The notes beneath the pieces were generated by a model. That model was not told the DNA's origin, ran no database searches, and was given only the letters and a program-made list of their open reading frames with translations. Positions 33,517 through 40,292 of a stretch of DNA of 40,292 nt are shown in pieces. Made by a program: the position numbers and the translations under genes. Each line of letters begins with the position of its first letter. Positions within the stretch are counted from its first letter, which is position 1. This DNA comes from Methanobrevibacter sp. (GTDB taxonomy: Archaea; Methanobacteriota; Methanobacteria; Methanobacteriales; Methanobacteriaceae): positions 1-40,292 of the forward strand of contig JAFRFD010000132.1 of assembly GCA_017434525.1 (NCBI GenBank), read 5' to 3'.

Positions 33517-33702
33517 TTATTCACCTCTTTTAATTTGAACAACAACCTCTTGGTCATTGCTTCCAAAAATTGTATCAAAACCAGTTTCAAAAGCATTACA
33601 ATGGAATGTGTCCATAACAGAGACATTACCATCGTAATTATTTTCATATACTTGTATTGCTGCAATAACGACAGCATTTTCATCCAATATTTTCAAAATC
33701 AT
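33517..33702 (-). CDS. Small hypothetical protein
   Basis: A 61-residue protein, 'MILKILDENAVVIAAIQVYE' then 'VSVMDTFHCNAFETGFDTIF' and a 'VVVQIKRGE' tail, with the look of a small beta-sandwich or edge-strand fold. GGTGA precedes the ATG. Its stop lies 1 base before the next start. Family unknown. Confidence 0.52.
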   Translation of the reverse strand: MILKILDENAVVIAAIQVYENNYDGNVSVMDTFHCNAFETGFDTIFGSNDQEVVVQIKRGE

Positions 33703-33713
33703 CGTATCACCAA

Positions 33714-33983
33714 TTATACCAATGCACAGTACCTATCAAACAACATACCTGCCAATGTTTCCATATAACCTTGGTCGTAACTAATGTCAAGTCGGATTCC
33801 TGATAACATCAGCTCTCTGTAGGTTTCAACAAGGTATTGGACTCGTTCAAAATATTTTCTAATTGTTTTTGGATTGTCAGAAGTTTCCAAATCATGCCTG
33901 ATTTGATTAATGTCTGCATCCAACGAATACATTTTCAATTCAAAATCAATTTTCCGAAATTGCCTTCTTTCTTCAAAATTCAT
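33714..33983 (-). CDS. Small helical hypothetical protein
   Basis: 89 residues from the ATG at 33983 (GGTGG before it), preferred over a GTG 9 bases upstream. It is almost entirely helical and charged: 'FEERRQFRKIDFELKMYSL', 'NPKTIRKYFERVQYLVETY'. A coiled-coil or dimerising regulator is possible. No family recognised. Confidence 0.52.
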   Translation of the reverse strand: MNFEERRQFRKIDFELKMYSLDADINQIRHDLETSDNPKTIRKYFERVQYLVETYRELMLSGIRLDISYDQGYMETLAGMLFDRYCALV

Positions 33984-34011
33984 ATAAACCACCAGTTTTA
34001 TTTAATAATAG

Positions 34012-34036
34012 TGGAACAGTTTTTTGTCTTGTTCCA
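34012..34036. promoter_or_regulatory. Inverted repeat in the 100-base gap of the small-gene operon
   Basis: TGGAACA (34012-34018) and TGTTCCA (34030-34036) form a perfect 7-base inverted repeat with an 11-base spacer. It sits just upstream of the 33714-33983 gene, in one of the few sizeable gaps in the operon, and could be an operator or an RNA hairpin for differential expression. Confidence 0.4.
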
Positions 34037-34083
34037 GGACACATTCAACTGCCAAATACTCAATATAACATTGTTAATTTATG

Positions 34084-34383
34084 TTAGATTAAAAAATACT
34101 CGTTATTATCCAAGAAAGCCCGAACATCTTTAACAACTTGTTTAAGCAAAACTTTAGCTTTAGGATTGGTGTAATAACGAGATACATTGCTACAATAATT
34201 AGCAAAATCCAATAGTGAGCCATAACTCAATTTGTTGGTTTTATCGAAAGCATCCAACAATCTAAATGAAGATTTCATCTCATAAGATCCAAACTCCGCT
34301 ACAAAAACTAACTCTGCAAAGCTATCAATAACTTTTTCATTAATGTGAGCTTCTAATTCTTTGTTATTTGGTATTTTCATCAT
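34084..34383 (-). CDS. Small hypothetical protein
   Basis: About 99 residues from the ATG at 34383, which has GGGGG 4 bases before it and lies just after the preceding stop; the next ATG at 34380 is also possible. Sequence includes 'NNKELEAHINEKVIDSFAEL', 'SFRLLDAFDKTNKLSYGSLL' and 'PKAKVLLKQVVKDVRAFLDN'. Helical, no family recognised. Confidence 0.52.
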   Translation of the reverse strand: MMKIPNNKELEAHINEKVIDSFAELVFVAEFGSYEMKSSFRLLDAFDKTNKLSYGSLLDFANYCSNVSRYYTNPKAKVLLKQVVKDVRAFLDNNEYFLI

Positions 34384-34390
34384 TTGCCCC

Positions 34391-34528
34391 CTATAATATT
34401 CCAAGCTCTTCAAAAGAAATAGAAGATACTTGTCTTTCTTCAACAGTCATAAAATCCATATGGTCAACGAAACAATAGTAATCGAACACCATATTGTCCA
34501 AAGTTGTTTCTAACATTTTCAAGTTCAT
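34391..34528 (-). CDS. 45-residue acidic protein
   Basis: From the ATG at 34528 with GGTGA five bases before it; a longer upstream frame is Phe-rich and lacks a ribosome site. Reads 'MLETTLDNMVFDYYCFVDHMDF' in part (first residues omitted) and is acidic throughout. It is the second gene of the small-gene operon. Family unknown. Confidence 0.5.
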   Translation of the reverse strand: MNLKMLETTLDNMVFDYYCFVDHMDFMTVEERQVSSISFEELGIL

Positions 34529-34576
34529 AATATCACCAAAAAAGAAATAAAGTTTGTAAAAAATCAAGTTACACAT

Positions 34577-34735
34577 TTAGAAGTTGATATCTAAGCCATG
34601 CGGACAGATAAATCCATCATTGCAGGGAAAAGCTCTAATGCAGTTGGAGCAAAAATCAGCTTTCTTATTACATCTGGACACATCTTGTCCTTTGCAACGA
34701 AGGCCATTGCTTTTTACATATAGAAAATCTTTCAT
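34577..34735 (-). CDS. 52-residue Cys-rich protein, first gene of the small-gene operon
   Basis: A short frame with AAGGTGA before its ATG, encoding C-x5-7-C...C-x2-C...C...C spacing: 'LRCKGQDVSRC', 'ADFCSNCIRAFPCND' and 'FICPHG'. Seven cysteines suggest a zinc-binding miniature protein. It is the first gene after a promoter region that contains a long hairpin and faces the RHH regulator. Family unknown. Confidence 0.58.
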   Translation of the reverse strand: MKDFLYVKSNGLRCKGQDVSRCNKKADFCSNCIRAFPCNDGFICPHGLDINF

Positions 34736-34770
34736 TCTTTCACCTTTTTATTTGATTGTTGATGTTTGCA

Positions 34771-34807
34771 TGTGCTAAAACTCTCTCAAATCTGTGAGAT
34801 TAGCACA
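34771..34807. promoter_or_regulatory. Long inverted repeat in the divergent control region
   Basis: TGTGCTAA (34771-34778) pairs with TTAGCACA (34800-34807), and inside it TCTCA (34784-34788) pairs with TGAGA (34795-34799), giving an 8 plus 5 base-pair stem with one 5-base bulge and a 6-base loop. It lies in the 247-base gap between the small-gene operon and the divergent RHH gene, so it may be an operator bound by the RHH protein or a structured leader. Confidence 0.5.
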
Positions 34808-34949
34808 CACAGTAATATACATCACTCTCTCTTACGAGTGGCTTTTCTGGCAAAGGTGATTTTTTCTTAGGTGTCTCGCAGTTATTGTTAAAAAAAATAG
34901 CAATTTAAGGCAATATTTGGTGTCCTACTTCAGATTGGAAAAAATTTCG

Positions 34950-34958
34950 TTTATATAA
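34950..34958 (+). promoter_or_regulatory. TATA box of the RHH gene
   Basis: TTTATATAA is centred 29 bases before the ATG at 34983. There is no ribosome site before that ATG, so a leaderless transcript is expected. Confidence 0.6.
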
Positions 34959-34982
34959 GCGTTAGAATTTAGATTCCTATCT

Positions 34983-35174
34983 ATGTGTAATGAAAATAAT
35001 ATAAAAAAAGAAGAAATAAACACCTTTACGGTGCGAATGGATAAACAAATGCAAGATATGGTGGCATATCTGCAAGAAAAAAAGTTGTTGAACAAGACAA
35101 GCATTATACGCTGGGCCGTAGCTGAATCATACCAACGCGAAAAGGCAAAGGAAATTAAAATTGGGGGTGCATAA
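34983..35174 (+). CDS. Ribbon-helix-helix (CopG-like) DNA-binding protein
   Basis: A 63-residue protein: 'EEINTFTVRMDKQMQDMVAYL' followed by 'LLNKTSIIRWAVAESYQREKA' gives the strand and two helices of the RHH/CopG fold, with the usual 'F.VR.D' ribbon. Such proteins control copy number or operon expression on plasmids. It is divergent from the 16-gene operon across a gap with a strong inverted repeat, and its stop lies 1 base before the next start, so it is coupled to the OB-fold-like gene. A copy-control or early-gene repressor is inferred. Confidence 0.75.
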   Translation: MCNENNIKKEEINTFTVRMDKQMQDMVAYLQEKKLLNKTSIIRWAVAESYQREKAKEIKIGGA

Positions 35175-35175
35175 A

Positions 35176-35550
35176 ATGATTAACTATTTTTATCCAAGAG
35201 AAAAGGGCGACCGCATTTGTGGACAGGTAATCGATTATTATGTAAAAGACAAATATGGAAATGAGTTAATTGTTTTGGATACAAAGCTAAAAGATGCAGA
35301 TTCGGGTTTATATGCCTTACCAGCACATGCCTCCCTAAAATACCAATGTGAAGATGTTTGGTATGATGATTATCTAGAGATAACTTATAAAGGTAAAAAA
35401 TTATCAGAAAATGGCTGGAAAATGCATGATTATGATGTTGATCATTTTAAAAAGGGATGTGTTGGCTGGTATCTACGTATGGGTGAAGCACTAGATTTGA
35501 ATCTGTCAGAAATAGCTGAAATAATGGAATATGAAAGTGAAATACTATAG
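35176..35550 (+). CDS. OB-fold-like, possible single-stranded DNA-binding protein
   Basis: 124 residues from the ATG at 35176, preceded by GGGGGTG. 'KGDRICGQVIDYYVKDKYGNE', then a strand, a 'YALPAHASLKY' segment and 'DDYLEITYKGKKL' follow the pattern of phage OB-fold proteins that bind single-stranded DNA ('G..I.G.V...', '..LP.H..L', 'I.Y.GK'). The C-terminal 35 residues are helical. This assignment is by pattern only. Context next to a replication ATPase supports it. Confidence 0.5.
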   Translation: MINYFYPREKGDRICGQVIDYYVKDKYGNELIVLDTKLKDADSGLYALPAHASLKYQCEDVWYDDYLEITYKGKKLSENGWKMHDYDVDHFKKGCVGWYLRMGEALDLNLSEIAEIMEYESEIL

Positions 35551-35599
35551 AGATAATTATTTTAAATTATGACTATAGCGTGACTAAAAATAAATTAGT

Positions 35600-35736
35600 A
35601 ATAACATAATGTGCCAGTAACTTTGTCCTTTGTTGGAGTTATGCTAGACAAAATAAAAAAAAGGTATTGCTATCCATGCAATAACATAGAAATCAGTAAA
35701 CCTCAATTCCAAATTAACTATTTTTCTTATGTTATT
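35600..35736. repeat. AATAACATA repeats upstream of the replication gene
   Basis: AATAACATAA at 35600-35609, AATAACATA at 35680-35688 and the inverse TTATGTTATT at 35727-35736 make two direct copies and one inverted copy in the 253-base gap. The last lies next to a TATA-like TTATAAATATA (35736-35746) before the replication gene. They could be binding sites for the replication protein controlling its own gene, or origin iterons. Confidence 0.45.
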
Positions 35737-35803
35737 TATAAATATATAGATTTTTCAGTTGTATTGGCATGGATTGCACACCATTATTAAAATTGGTGAA
35801 AAA

Positions 35804-37435
35804 ATGACAATCGAAGGAATTCAATTTGCAAAAAATTATATACAAAACGAAACAGGATTATATCAAATAATTAAAAAGAAAAAAGACGGTGAAGTTGAAA
35901 CAACATATGAATTGATTGGTAGAATCAACATAAAACAAATAATCATTACAAAAGATGAATTAGGATTATTTGAACCAGTATTAAGCTTATCATATAAAGA
36001 TTTGTTGTATGATGAAGATAAGGAAATTGAAGAAAAAACTTTCAACGAACTAATACGATTATTAGAACAAGAAAGATTATTTAAAAAAAATGCAAAATCA
36101 ATTAACTCAACGATGAATAAAATCATTATTCAAAGTATAGATGACAAAATATATGGTAAACCTTTAATCATTAAAGAAAAACGTGTTTTTAAAGAAGGAT
36201 TTTTCATCAAAGATGGCAAAGTGGTTGAAAATACACCAATCACTGGTTTAAAACCAACAAAAGTAGAGATTGCAAAAGCAATTAAACTAACAAATCAACT
36301 TCTTAAAAACAGAGGTTCAGCAATACCTAATGATTGTACAGTATTTAGATTCATGTTATGGGTTCCATTTGGATGGTGTATCAAAGAGATAGGCAAATCC
36401 AAAAAAATGTATGGCTTAGTGCTTACAGGTGTTCCTAAAACCAATAAAACTGGCAGTTGCGAAAACTTCTCATGGTTATATTCAAATCCCACAGATAGAA
36501 ACCAATCAGTAGACACAACATCAGTATTTGGTAGCAGATTACAAGAAAGCACACTGCCAGCAATTATTGATGAAGCATATACATTGCTATCGCGCGAGGA
36601 GATGCAGGATCCAATGAAAAACTGTATTTATAACAAGCAGACAAGGTCTACAAAAGATAAATCAAATCCTCAAGATACAATTAAATATCTGGCATTAGGA
36701 TTACCAATATTCACAATGAATGAATATATTGAATTTAAAAGTTTTATTACACGTAGATACCACATTAATTATTATTCGGCAGATATGGTTGTAAGTGAAA
36801 AGGATGCTGATGAATTCGAAATTGAATATGCTCCTGAATTTGAAGATTCTCCTCTTAAAACATTAAGGCATTTAGGTAGGGCCTTTGCGGACAAGTTCAT
36901 ACCTTATGTCGAATTCCACTCAAAAGAGTTGTTTGATTTGGAAAAATTAACTATCAAAATTTTGAAAGAAATTGCAGAGGAAGTTGGAGAGGAATTTAAT
37001 CCTGCTGTGTATGAAACACAAAAATCTATAGACAGTTTTGAAGTAGATAAATGCTCCACAATTAGATCAGGATTGAATAATCTGTTTAGAACAAATTACC
37101 GATATGCCATTAGTGATTTTACAACAAATGATTTTATTAGCTGCGCCAACAATGGTTTGATAAATTGGTTATATTATAGAAAAAACGATCAAGAATTTGT
37201 TGTTAATAAAAAAGGCTTTGAAAAAGAAGTCAGCAAACTTGTTGGTGAAAATCTTGATTATGAAACAATATTAAAAGAGTTGGATATTGAAGTTAAAAAT
37301 ATCACTTATGACTCTTCAAAGGTCATTTCTACAACAAGAGGCAACACTCGTGGTTTTATAATCCAACCCGAAGAGTTAATAGAAAAAGTATTTGATGTTC
37401 AGTACATTAAAGAAGATAAAAAAGCAAAAAATTAA
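35804..37435 (+). CDS. Helicase-like replication ATPase (putative Rep)
   Basis: About 543 residues from the ATG at 35804, which has GGTGA 4 bases before it; the frame begins 15 codons earlier but without signals. A P-loop-like 'LTGVPKTNKTGS' (about 207-218) has Asn in place of the second Gly of GxxxxGK[ST]. 'PAIIDEAY' (about 251-258) is Walker B, and 'ALGLPIFTMNEYIEFKSFITRRY' supplies a sensor Asn and Arg pair as in superfamily 3/AAA plasmid helicases. The N-terminal 200 residues lack a recognised domain. The gene sits between repeat arrays and next to an RHH and an OB-fold-like gene, as in plasmid or viral replication modules. Role in initiation is inferred. Confidence 0.65.
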   Translation: MTIEGIQFAKNYIQNETGLYQIIKKKKDGEVETTYELIGRINIKQIIITKDELGLFEPVLSLSYKDLLYDEDKEIEEKTFNELIRLLEQERLFKKNAKSINSTMNKIIIQSIDDKIYGKPLIIKEKRVFKEGFFIKDGKVVENTPITGLKPTKVEIAKAIKLTNQLLKNRGSAIPNDCTVFRFMLWVPFGWCIKEIGKSKKMYGLVLTGVPKTNKTGSCENFSWLYSNPTDRNQSVDTTSVFGSRLQESTLPAIIDEAYTLLSREEMQDPMKNCIYNKQTRSTKDKSNPQDTIKYLALGLPIFTMNEYIEFKSFITRRYHINYYSADMVVSEKDADEFEIEYAPEFEDSPLKTLRHLGRAFADKFIPYVEFHSKELFDLEKLTIKILKEIAEEVGEEFNPAVYETQKSIDSFEVDKCSTIRSGLNNLFRTNYRYAISDFTTNDFISCANNGLINWLYYRKNDQEFVVNKKGFEKEVSKLVGENLDYETILKELDIEVKNITYDSSKVISTTRGNTRGFIIQPEELIEKVFDVQYIKEDKKAKN

Positions 37436-37440
37436 TTTTT

Positions 37441-37920
37441 TTTATTATTTACTAACTGCAGATAACATTTTTAACCTTTTGTTATCTGTTTGTTAGAAAT
37501 TTGTTAGATTTTCAAAAATCCCTAAAAATTCTCTTTTTTTAAAATAAAGTCATAATATCTAATTAATAAATAATAATATAATAATAAAATAACAAAATAA
37601 CATTATTTATATTATACATATACATTATATGAGGATGTAGGTATATGGGAAAAATATTATATGCACATATACATTTTCTGTTAGATGTTATGCTCCAAAA
37701 ATTATTTCACAACCGGCCAACCACTAATTCTATTTTTCAAATCCGGCCACAAAAACATACATAACAAAAATCTAACAAATACATAACATGGCTTAACCCG
37801 CACTTTTTTAATAACAGATAAATGCATGGTAAAAATTATGAAACAAGACATATTACAATGCAATGTTTTACTTAAACCCTGCAAACAGGATTGTTCATGT
37901 ATATGGAATTATGTTAGAAA
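37441..37920. other. Repeat-rich AT-rich region, possible replication origin
   Basis: Just after the replication gene, CAGATAACA (37459-37467) and TGTTATCTG (37480-37488) form a perfect 9-base inverted repeat. TGTTAGA occurs at 37491-37497, 37502-37508, 37679-37685 and 37912-37918, and inverted at 37771-37777. CCGGCCA occurs at 37713-37719 and 37743-37749, 30 bases apart, in otherwise AT-rich DNA. Between lies an almost pure A/T stretch (37550-37620). The combination of iteron-like motifs, hairpin and AT tract suggests an origin. No tRNA was recognised. Confidence 0.45.
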
Positions 37921-37990
37921 TTATGTTGGCTTGAGCAGTGACGGTATTTTAACCATAGATACCATGATATTGAGACTATACAACAGTTAA
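37838..37990 (+). CDS. Possible 50-residue Cys-containing small protein
   Basis: A frame with Cys-x6-C-x3-C-x-C ('LQCNVLLKPCKQDCSCIWNY') and a plausible C-terminal 'SSDGILTIDTMILRLYNS'. No ribosome site or TATA box is convincing. It resembles in style the Cys-rich small proteins of the nearby operon, but could be chance in this gap. Confidence 0.25.
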   Translation: MKQDILQCNVLLKPCKQDCSCIWNYVRNYVGLSSDGILTIDTMILRLYNS

Positions 37991-38070
37991 ACAATCTAGC
38001 CATGCCTGAATCTATTTATTCCCAGATGTGCATAGGTATCAATTGTAAAAATAGATAATTTCTATTTTAA

Positions 38071-38184
38071 TCATCAAAGCCGCAATATTTGTTCGATTGC
38101 AGCGAAACAAAGATTGGGACAGCTTGGCCTGATGCATTACTGGGCGGAGTTTGGTCGTATATATTTACTGTTGGGATGGGTTAA
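38071..38184 (+). pseudogene. Coding-like remnant with higher GC content
   Basis: Between stops at 38068-38070 and 38182-38184 one frame reads 'DCSETKIGTAWPDALLGG' then 'VWSYIFTVGMG', like the end of a membrane protein, with clearly higher GC than surrounding DNA. It has no ATG; a TTG lies at 38089. It may be a fragment left by recombination. The rest of 37990-38205 shows nothing. Confidence 0.35.
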
Positions 38185-38205
38185 AAGTGTATGTTGGAGT
38201 GCATT

Positions 38206-39738
38206 TTATTCAAATAGTTTTACAATAATAGATGAAAATATGTATGTTATAATTCCTGCTATAAATCCAAATAATAAAATACAAAAAATTAAATTTGCGG
38301 CATAAATCCCCTGAGAGTTTGGAATAAGACAAATTTGTATATCGATTAATAAACCAACAAAAATTGCTATTATCCACGATAAACATTTAATTTTAGATAA
38401 TCTAACTTCATTAAGTTCATCTTTATAATAGAATAAATAATTCATTATTGTTTTATCTTTACTATCAAAGTTATCTTTTTTTGAGATATTATGAAATATA
38501 TTGCCTATGACATATGTTGGAATTGCAATTATTGATCCGATAGTTATTCCAATAACAATCAAACTTAATAATGATGTATTGTGATTTTCCGGATTGATTA
38601 TATTCCCTATAACAACAATTAAAAATACAATTAATGTCATAATTTTTGTTTTGGATAATCTAATTTCATCTTCATCATTACGATAAAATAAAAATGATAT
38701 TAAAGAATTGATTTTATTTTTAGCACTTTCATCTTGCTTTTCATTATAATTATGATCCAATAATGAATTTTTAAATGTTTTATAATTAATACTACTTTCA
38801 ATGACTTTTAAATCATCCATACAATTATAATCAACATTTTTTAATGTGTTGAATGTAATTCTTATGTCTTTTTTAAATCTGAAATCAAAATAGGTAGTTT
38901 GTTTGATAGTTCCTAATTCATGGTTGATATATGATTGGAAACAAGCTTTTTTAGAGCCAAATCCGGATATAGTTTTTATATCATAATAACCTAAATCAGA
39001 GATATATTTTTTGTATGCTGATATAAAATTAGCACCCTCATATTTAATTCTATCTTTAGAACTGGACAGTTCCACCATTAGATCACATGCCCCATCCTCT
39101 TTTGCTAATGCAATAACACAATCAGGAGCATTATCTGGAATGTCTGCCAATAAATAATATTTTGGGAAATCAAAAGAGACTCCTGCTTCATCTATGTGCT
39201 TAGTTTTAACATTAGAAAAATCTTCTGTTTGAACAATTGTATCATCAATTTTTTTATCAAAATCAAAAAATATTTTGCCGCATTTTATACATCGTAGTGT
39301 TGGTTTTTTTACTTCAATGCCACAATGGGGGCAGAATTTGATTGGAAACTCAGAGTCAAGTTCATTTGACCTGTATGCATCAGTTGGTTTGTGCTTTTCA
39401 GAAGGTAATCTTCCACCACCATATTCATATTTGCCTTTGAATTGATCCATAGCTCCACCAGGAGTTTGATTATATCCTTCACGAAAGCTATTATATTTTT
39501 TTACATAATGTGCTTCTTTATTATAAAGATCTGCTTTTGTTGCATTAGGTATTTCTTCAAGTATTTCAAATGAAAATGTATCCCCTATATCATGGTCTTT
39601 TTGCATTCCTGAATTGTGATGTTGCCCTTTGGCTAATTCTCTAAGATGCCTATTCCACCTAGATTCTATATTTTTGGCTTGACCAACATAAACTTCCCCA
39701 GTTCTGTCATTTGTTATTTTGTAGATGCCTTTAGCCAT
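38206..39738 (-). CDS. GIY-YIG domain, zinc ribbon and multi-pass membrane fusion protein
   Basis: A 510-residue mosaic. Residues 3-90 are a GIY-YIG nuclease domain: GIY (4-6), YVG (17-19), Arg27, probable catalytic E75 and Asn90. A zinc ribbon has C136-x2-C139...C150-x2-C153. Then follows a soluble domain of about 150 residues ('VSFDFPKYYLLADIPDNA', 'GSKKACFQSYINHELGT') that resembles the PsbP-like halves of the 27712-28542 protein. The last 140 residues have two copies of 'F.YRNDEDEIRLSK'/'FYYKDELNEVRLSK', each before paired membrane segments, four in all. Start has GGAGG before ATG. It follows the 39750-39995 gene by 11 bases. The function is not known. Confidence 0.72.
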   Translation of the reverse strand: MAKGIYKITNDRTGEVYVGQAKNIESRWNRHLRELAKGQHHNSGMQKDHDIGDTFSFEILEEIPNATKADLYNKEAHYVKKYNSFREGYNQTPGGAMDQFKGKYEYGGGRLPSEKHKPTDAYRSNELDSEFPIKFCPHCGIEVKKPTLRCIKCGKIFFDFDKKIDDTIVQTEDFSNVKTKHIDEAGVSFDFPKYYLLADIPDNAPDCVIALAKEDGACDLMVELSSSKDRIKYEGANFISAYKKYISDLGYYDIKTISGFGSKKACFQSYINHELGTIKQTTYFDFRFKKDIRITFNTLKNVDYNCMDDLKVIESSINYKTFKNSLLDHNYNEKQDESAKNKINSLISFLFYRNDEDEIRLSKTKIMTLIVFLIVVIGNIINPENHNTSLLSLIVIGITIGSIIAIPTYVIGNIFHNISKKDNFDSKDKTIMNYLFYYKDELNEVRLSKIKCLSWIIAIFVGLLIDIQICLIPNSQGIYAANLIFCILLFGFIAGIITYIFSSIIVKLFE

Positions 39739-39749
39739 GGTGCCTCCAA

Positions 39750-39995
39750 TTAATAGTCATCTTTTTCTTTATCTTTTTCAATTATTAAATAACATAATTC
39801 AGCAAGATATACATTGTTCATCCTATAAACAACTTCAGGGCTTGGATCCATACAATATTCATCTTCAGGTATTTTACCTTTTTCATATCTGCGAATTTCC
39901 CGTATAAGTTTATCTCGTTCTTTGATGATTTTGTCTAAAGTTGCATTTTCTAATGCTTTTCTAAATGTTGTTGGATCTATCATCATTGACATCAT
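39750..39995 (-). CDS. Small hypothetical protein coupled to the GIY-YIG fusion gene
   Basis: An 81-residue charged protein: 'TFRKALENATLDKIIKERDKL' and 'SPEVVYRMNNVYLAELCYLI' suggest two or three helices. Its ATG overlaps the TGA of the upstream SHOCT fragment (ATGA), showing that the three were once or still are one operon. Several close ATGs (39995, 39992, 39986) could start it. Family unknown. Confidence 0.5.
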   Translation of the reverse strand: MMSMMIDPTTFRKALENATLDKIIKERDKLIREIRRYEKGKIPEDEYCMDPSPEVVYRMNNVYLAELCYLIIEKDKEKDDY

Positions 39996-40153
39996 CCATC
40001 TAGTAACTTTTTCTTTGCAATAGCAAACTCATCCTCTGTCAGCAATCCTTTCTCATACATATTTCCCAGTCGTTCCAACTCGTCCATCAATGAGTTGCTT
40101 TCTTGCTTTGTTTCTTGCGGTTCTGCAGTTGCGTGTTCAAGACCCCAGTAGAC
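39992..40153 (-). pseudogene. SHOCT-domain fragment without a start codon
   Basis: The frame ends in 'MDELERLGNMYEKGLLTEDE' and 'FAIAKKKLLDG', a typical C-terminal SHOCT helix pair. Upstream is 'GLEHATAEPQETKQESNSL', a polar linker, and then a stop at 40154-40156. The only ATG (40087) would give 31 residues. SHOCT domains usually follow a zinc ribbon or membrane domain, absent here, so the N-terminus has probably been lost. Two more in-frame stops separate it from the gene upstream. Confidence 0.55.
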
Positions 40154-40171
40154 TTATTAAAAGAATTTTAT

Positions 40172-40291
40172 TTAAACAACCTCTTCGATGCAAAAACTTT
40201 CACCAGTGACATATTTATTGTCTATTGGTACAGTTTCCGCTTCTACATCATCATTAACAAAATAACCTTTAACTGTAACTGTTTGACCTTC
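40172..40291 (-). CDS. C-terminal part of a gene cut by the window end
   Basis: The last 39 codons of a frame entering from beyond 40292: 'EGQTVTVKGYFVNDDVEAET' then 'VPIDNKYVTGESFCIEEVV' and a TAA at 40172-40174. Short beta-strands with 'GQTVTVKG' suggest the end of an OB-fold or other small beta-domain. It cannot be identified from this fragment. Confidence 0.4.
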   Translation of the reverse strand, partial: EGQTVTVKGYFVNDDVEAETVPIDNKYVTGESFCIEEVV

Positions 40292-40292
40292 C

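Noticed and set aside
33837..34133. Plus-strand open frames inside the small-gene operon
   Set aside because: They lie opposite genes with good ribosome sites and have Ile/Phe-rich, low-information translations.
13674..37435. One single integrated element from the recombinase to the replication gene
   Set aside because: No matching attachment repeats were found and the surface-protein operon between them looks like a separate module; kept as unproven.
38090..38200. tRNA or structured RNA in the GC-richer pocket
   Set aside because: No cloverleaf, T-loop motif or CCA-like end was found; a coding-like frame explains it as well.

Overview
The window looks like a chromosomal stretch of a Methanobrevibacter-like methanogenic archaeon (order Methanobacteriales). 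It is very AT-rich, has TATA boxes about 25-30 bases before several starts, and shows GGTGA/GGAGG ribosome sites inside operons. It carries giant adhesin-like proteins with Ig-like and beta-helix repeats, as expected on pseudomurein-walled methanogens, and an archaeal DUF5814-type DEAD helicase next to a HerA-like ATPase. No rRNA, tRNA or CRISPR array was recognised. The genus assignment is inference.

Layout: (1) 0-6.3 kb, one giant secreted adhesin with an internal beta-propeller. (2) 6.4-11.6 kb, housekeeping-like genes: a DUF123 GIY-YIG protein and a tight helicase, HerA-like ATPase and winged-helix operon. (3) 11.6-15.9 kb, a DUF4143-type ATPase whose promoter region is five exact-length 23-bp tandem repeats, a frameshifted small gene ending at the repeat edge, a large tyrosine recombinase, and a decayed coding remnant. 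(4) 15.9-20.0 kb, a compact defence island: a TIR protein coupled to a multi-pass membrane protein, an Eco47II-type endonuclease convergent with a C5-cytosine methyltransferase, and an AbrB-like protein translationally coupled to a DUF3800 protein. (5) 20-29 kb, a surface-protein region on the minus strand, flanked by two paralogous winged-helix regulators. It holds a six-gene operon (28.9 to 23.6 kb) ending in a hairpin terminator, then an adhesin and a small anchored Ig protein separated by another terminator-like hairpin. (6) 29.3-37.9 kb, a probable integrated plasmid- or virus-like element: 16 mostly tiny minus-strand genes around an ArdC-like antirestriction protein, a divergent RHH regulator and OB-fold-like protein, a helicase-like replication ATPase, and repeat-rich origin-like DNA. 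(7) 38-40.3 kb, a GIY-YIG/zinc-ribbon/membrane fusion protein, a small coupled gene, a start-less SHOCT fragment and a gene cut by the window end.

How they work together: the recombinase, ArdC-like protein, replication ATPase and gene remnants point to repeated integration of mobile DNA, with a defence island in the same neighbourhood. The adhesin region is a separate accessory module for surface interaction. The strongest candidates for something undescribed are the TIR/membrane pair, the AbrB-DUF3800 pair, the 23-bp repeat/ATPase locus and the miniature-gene operon.
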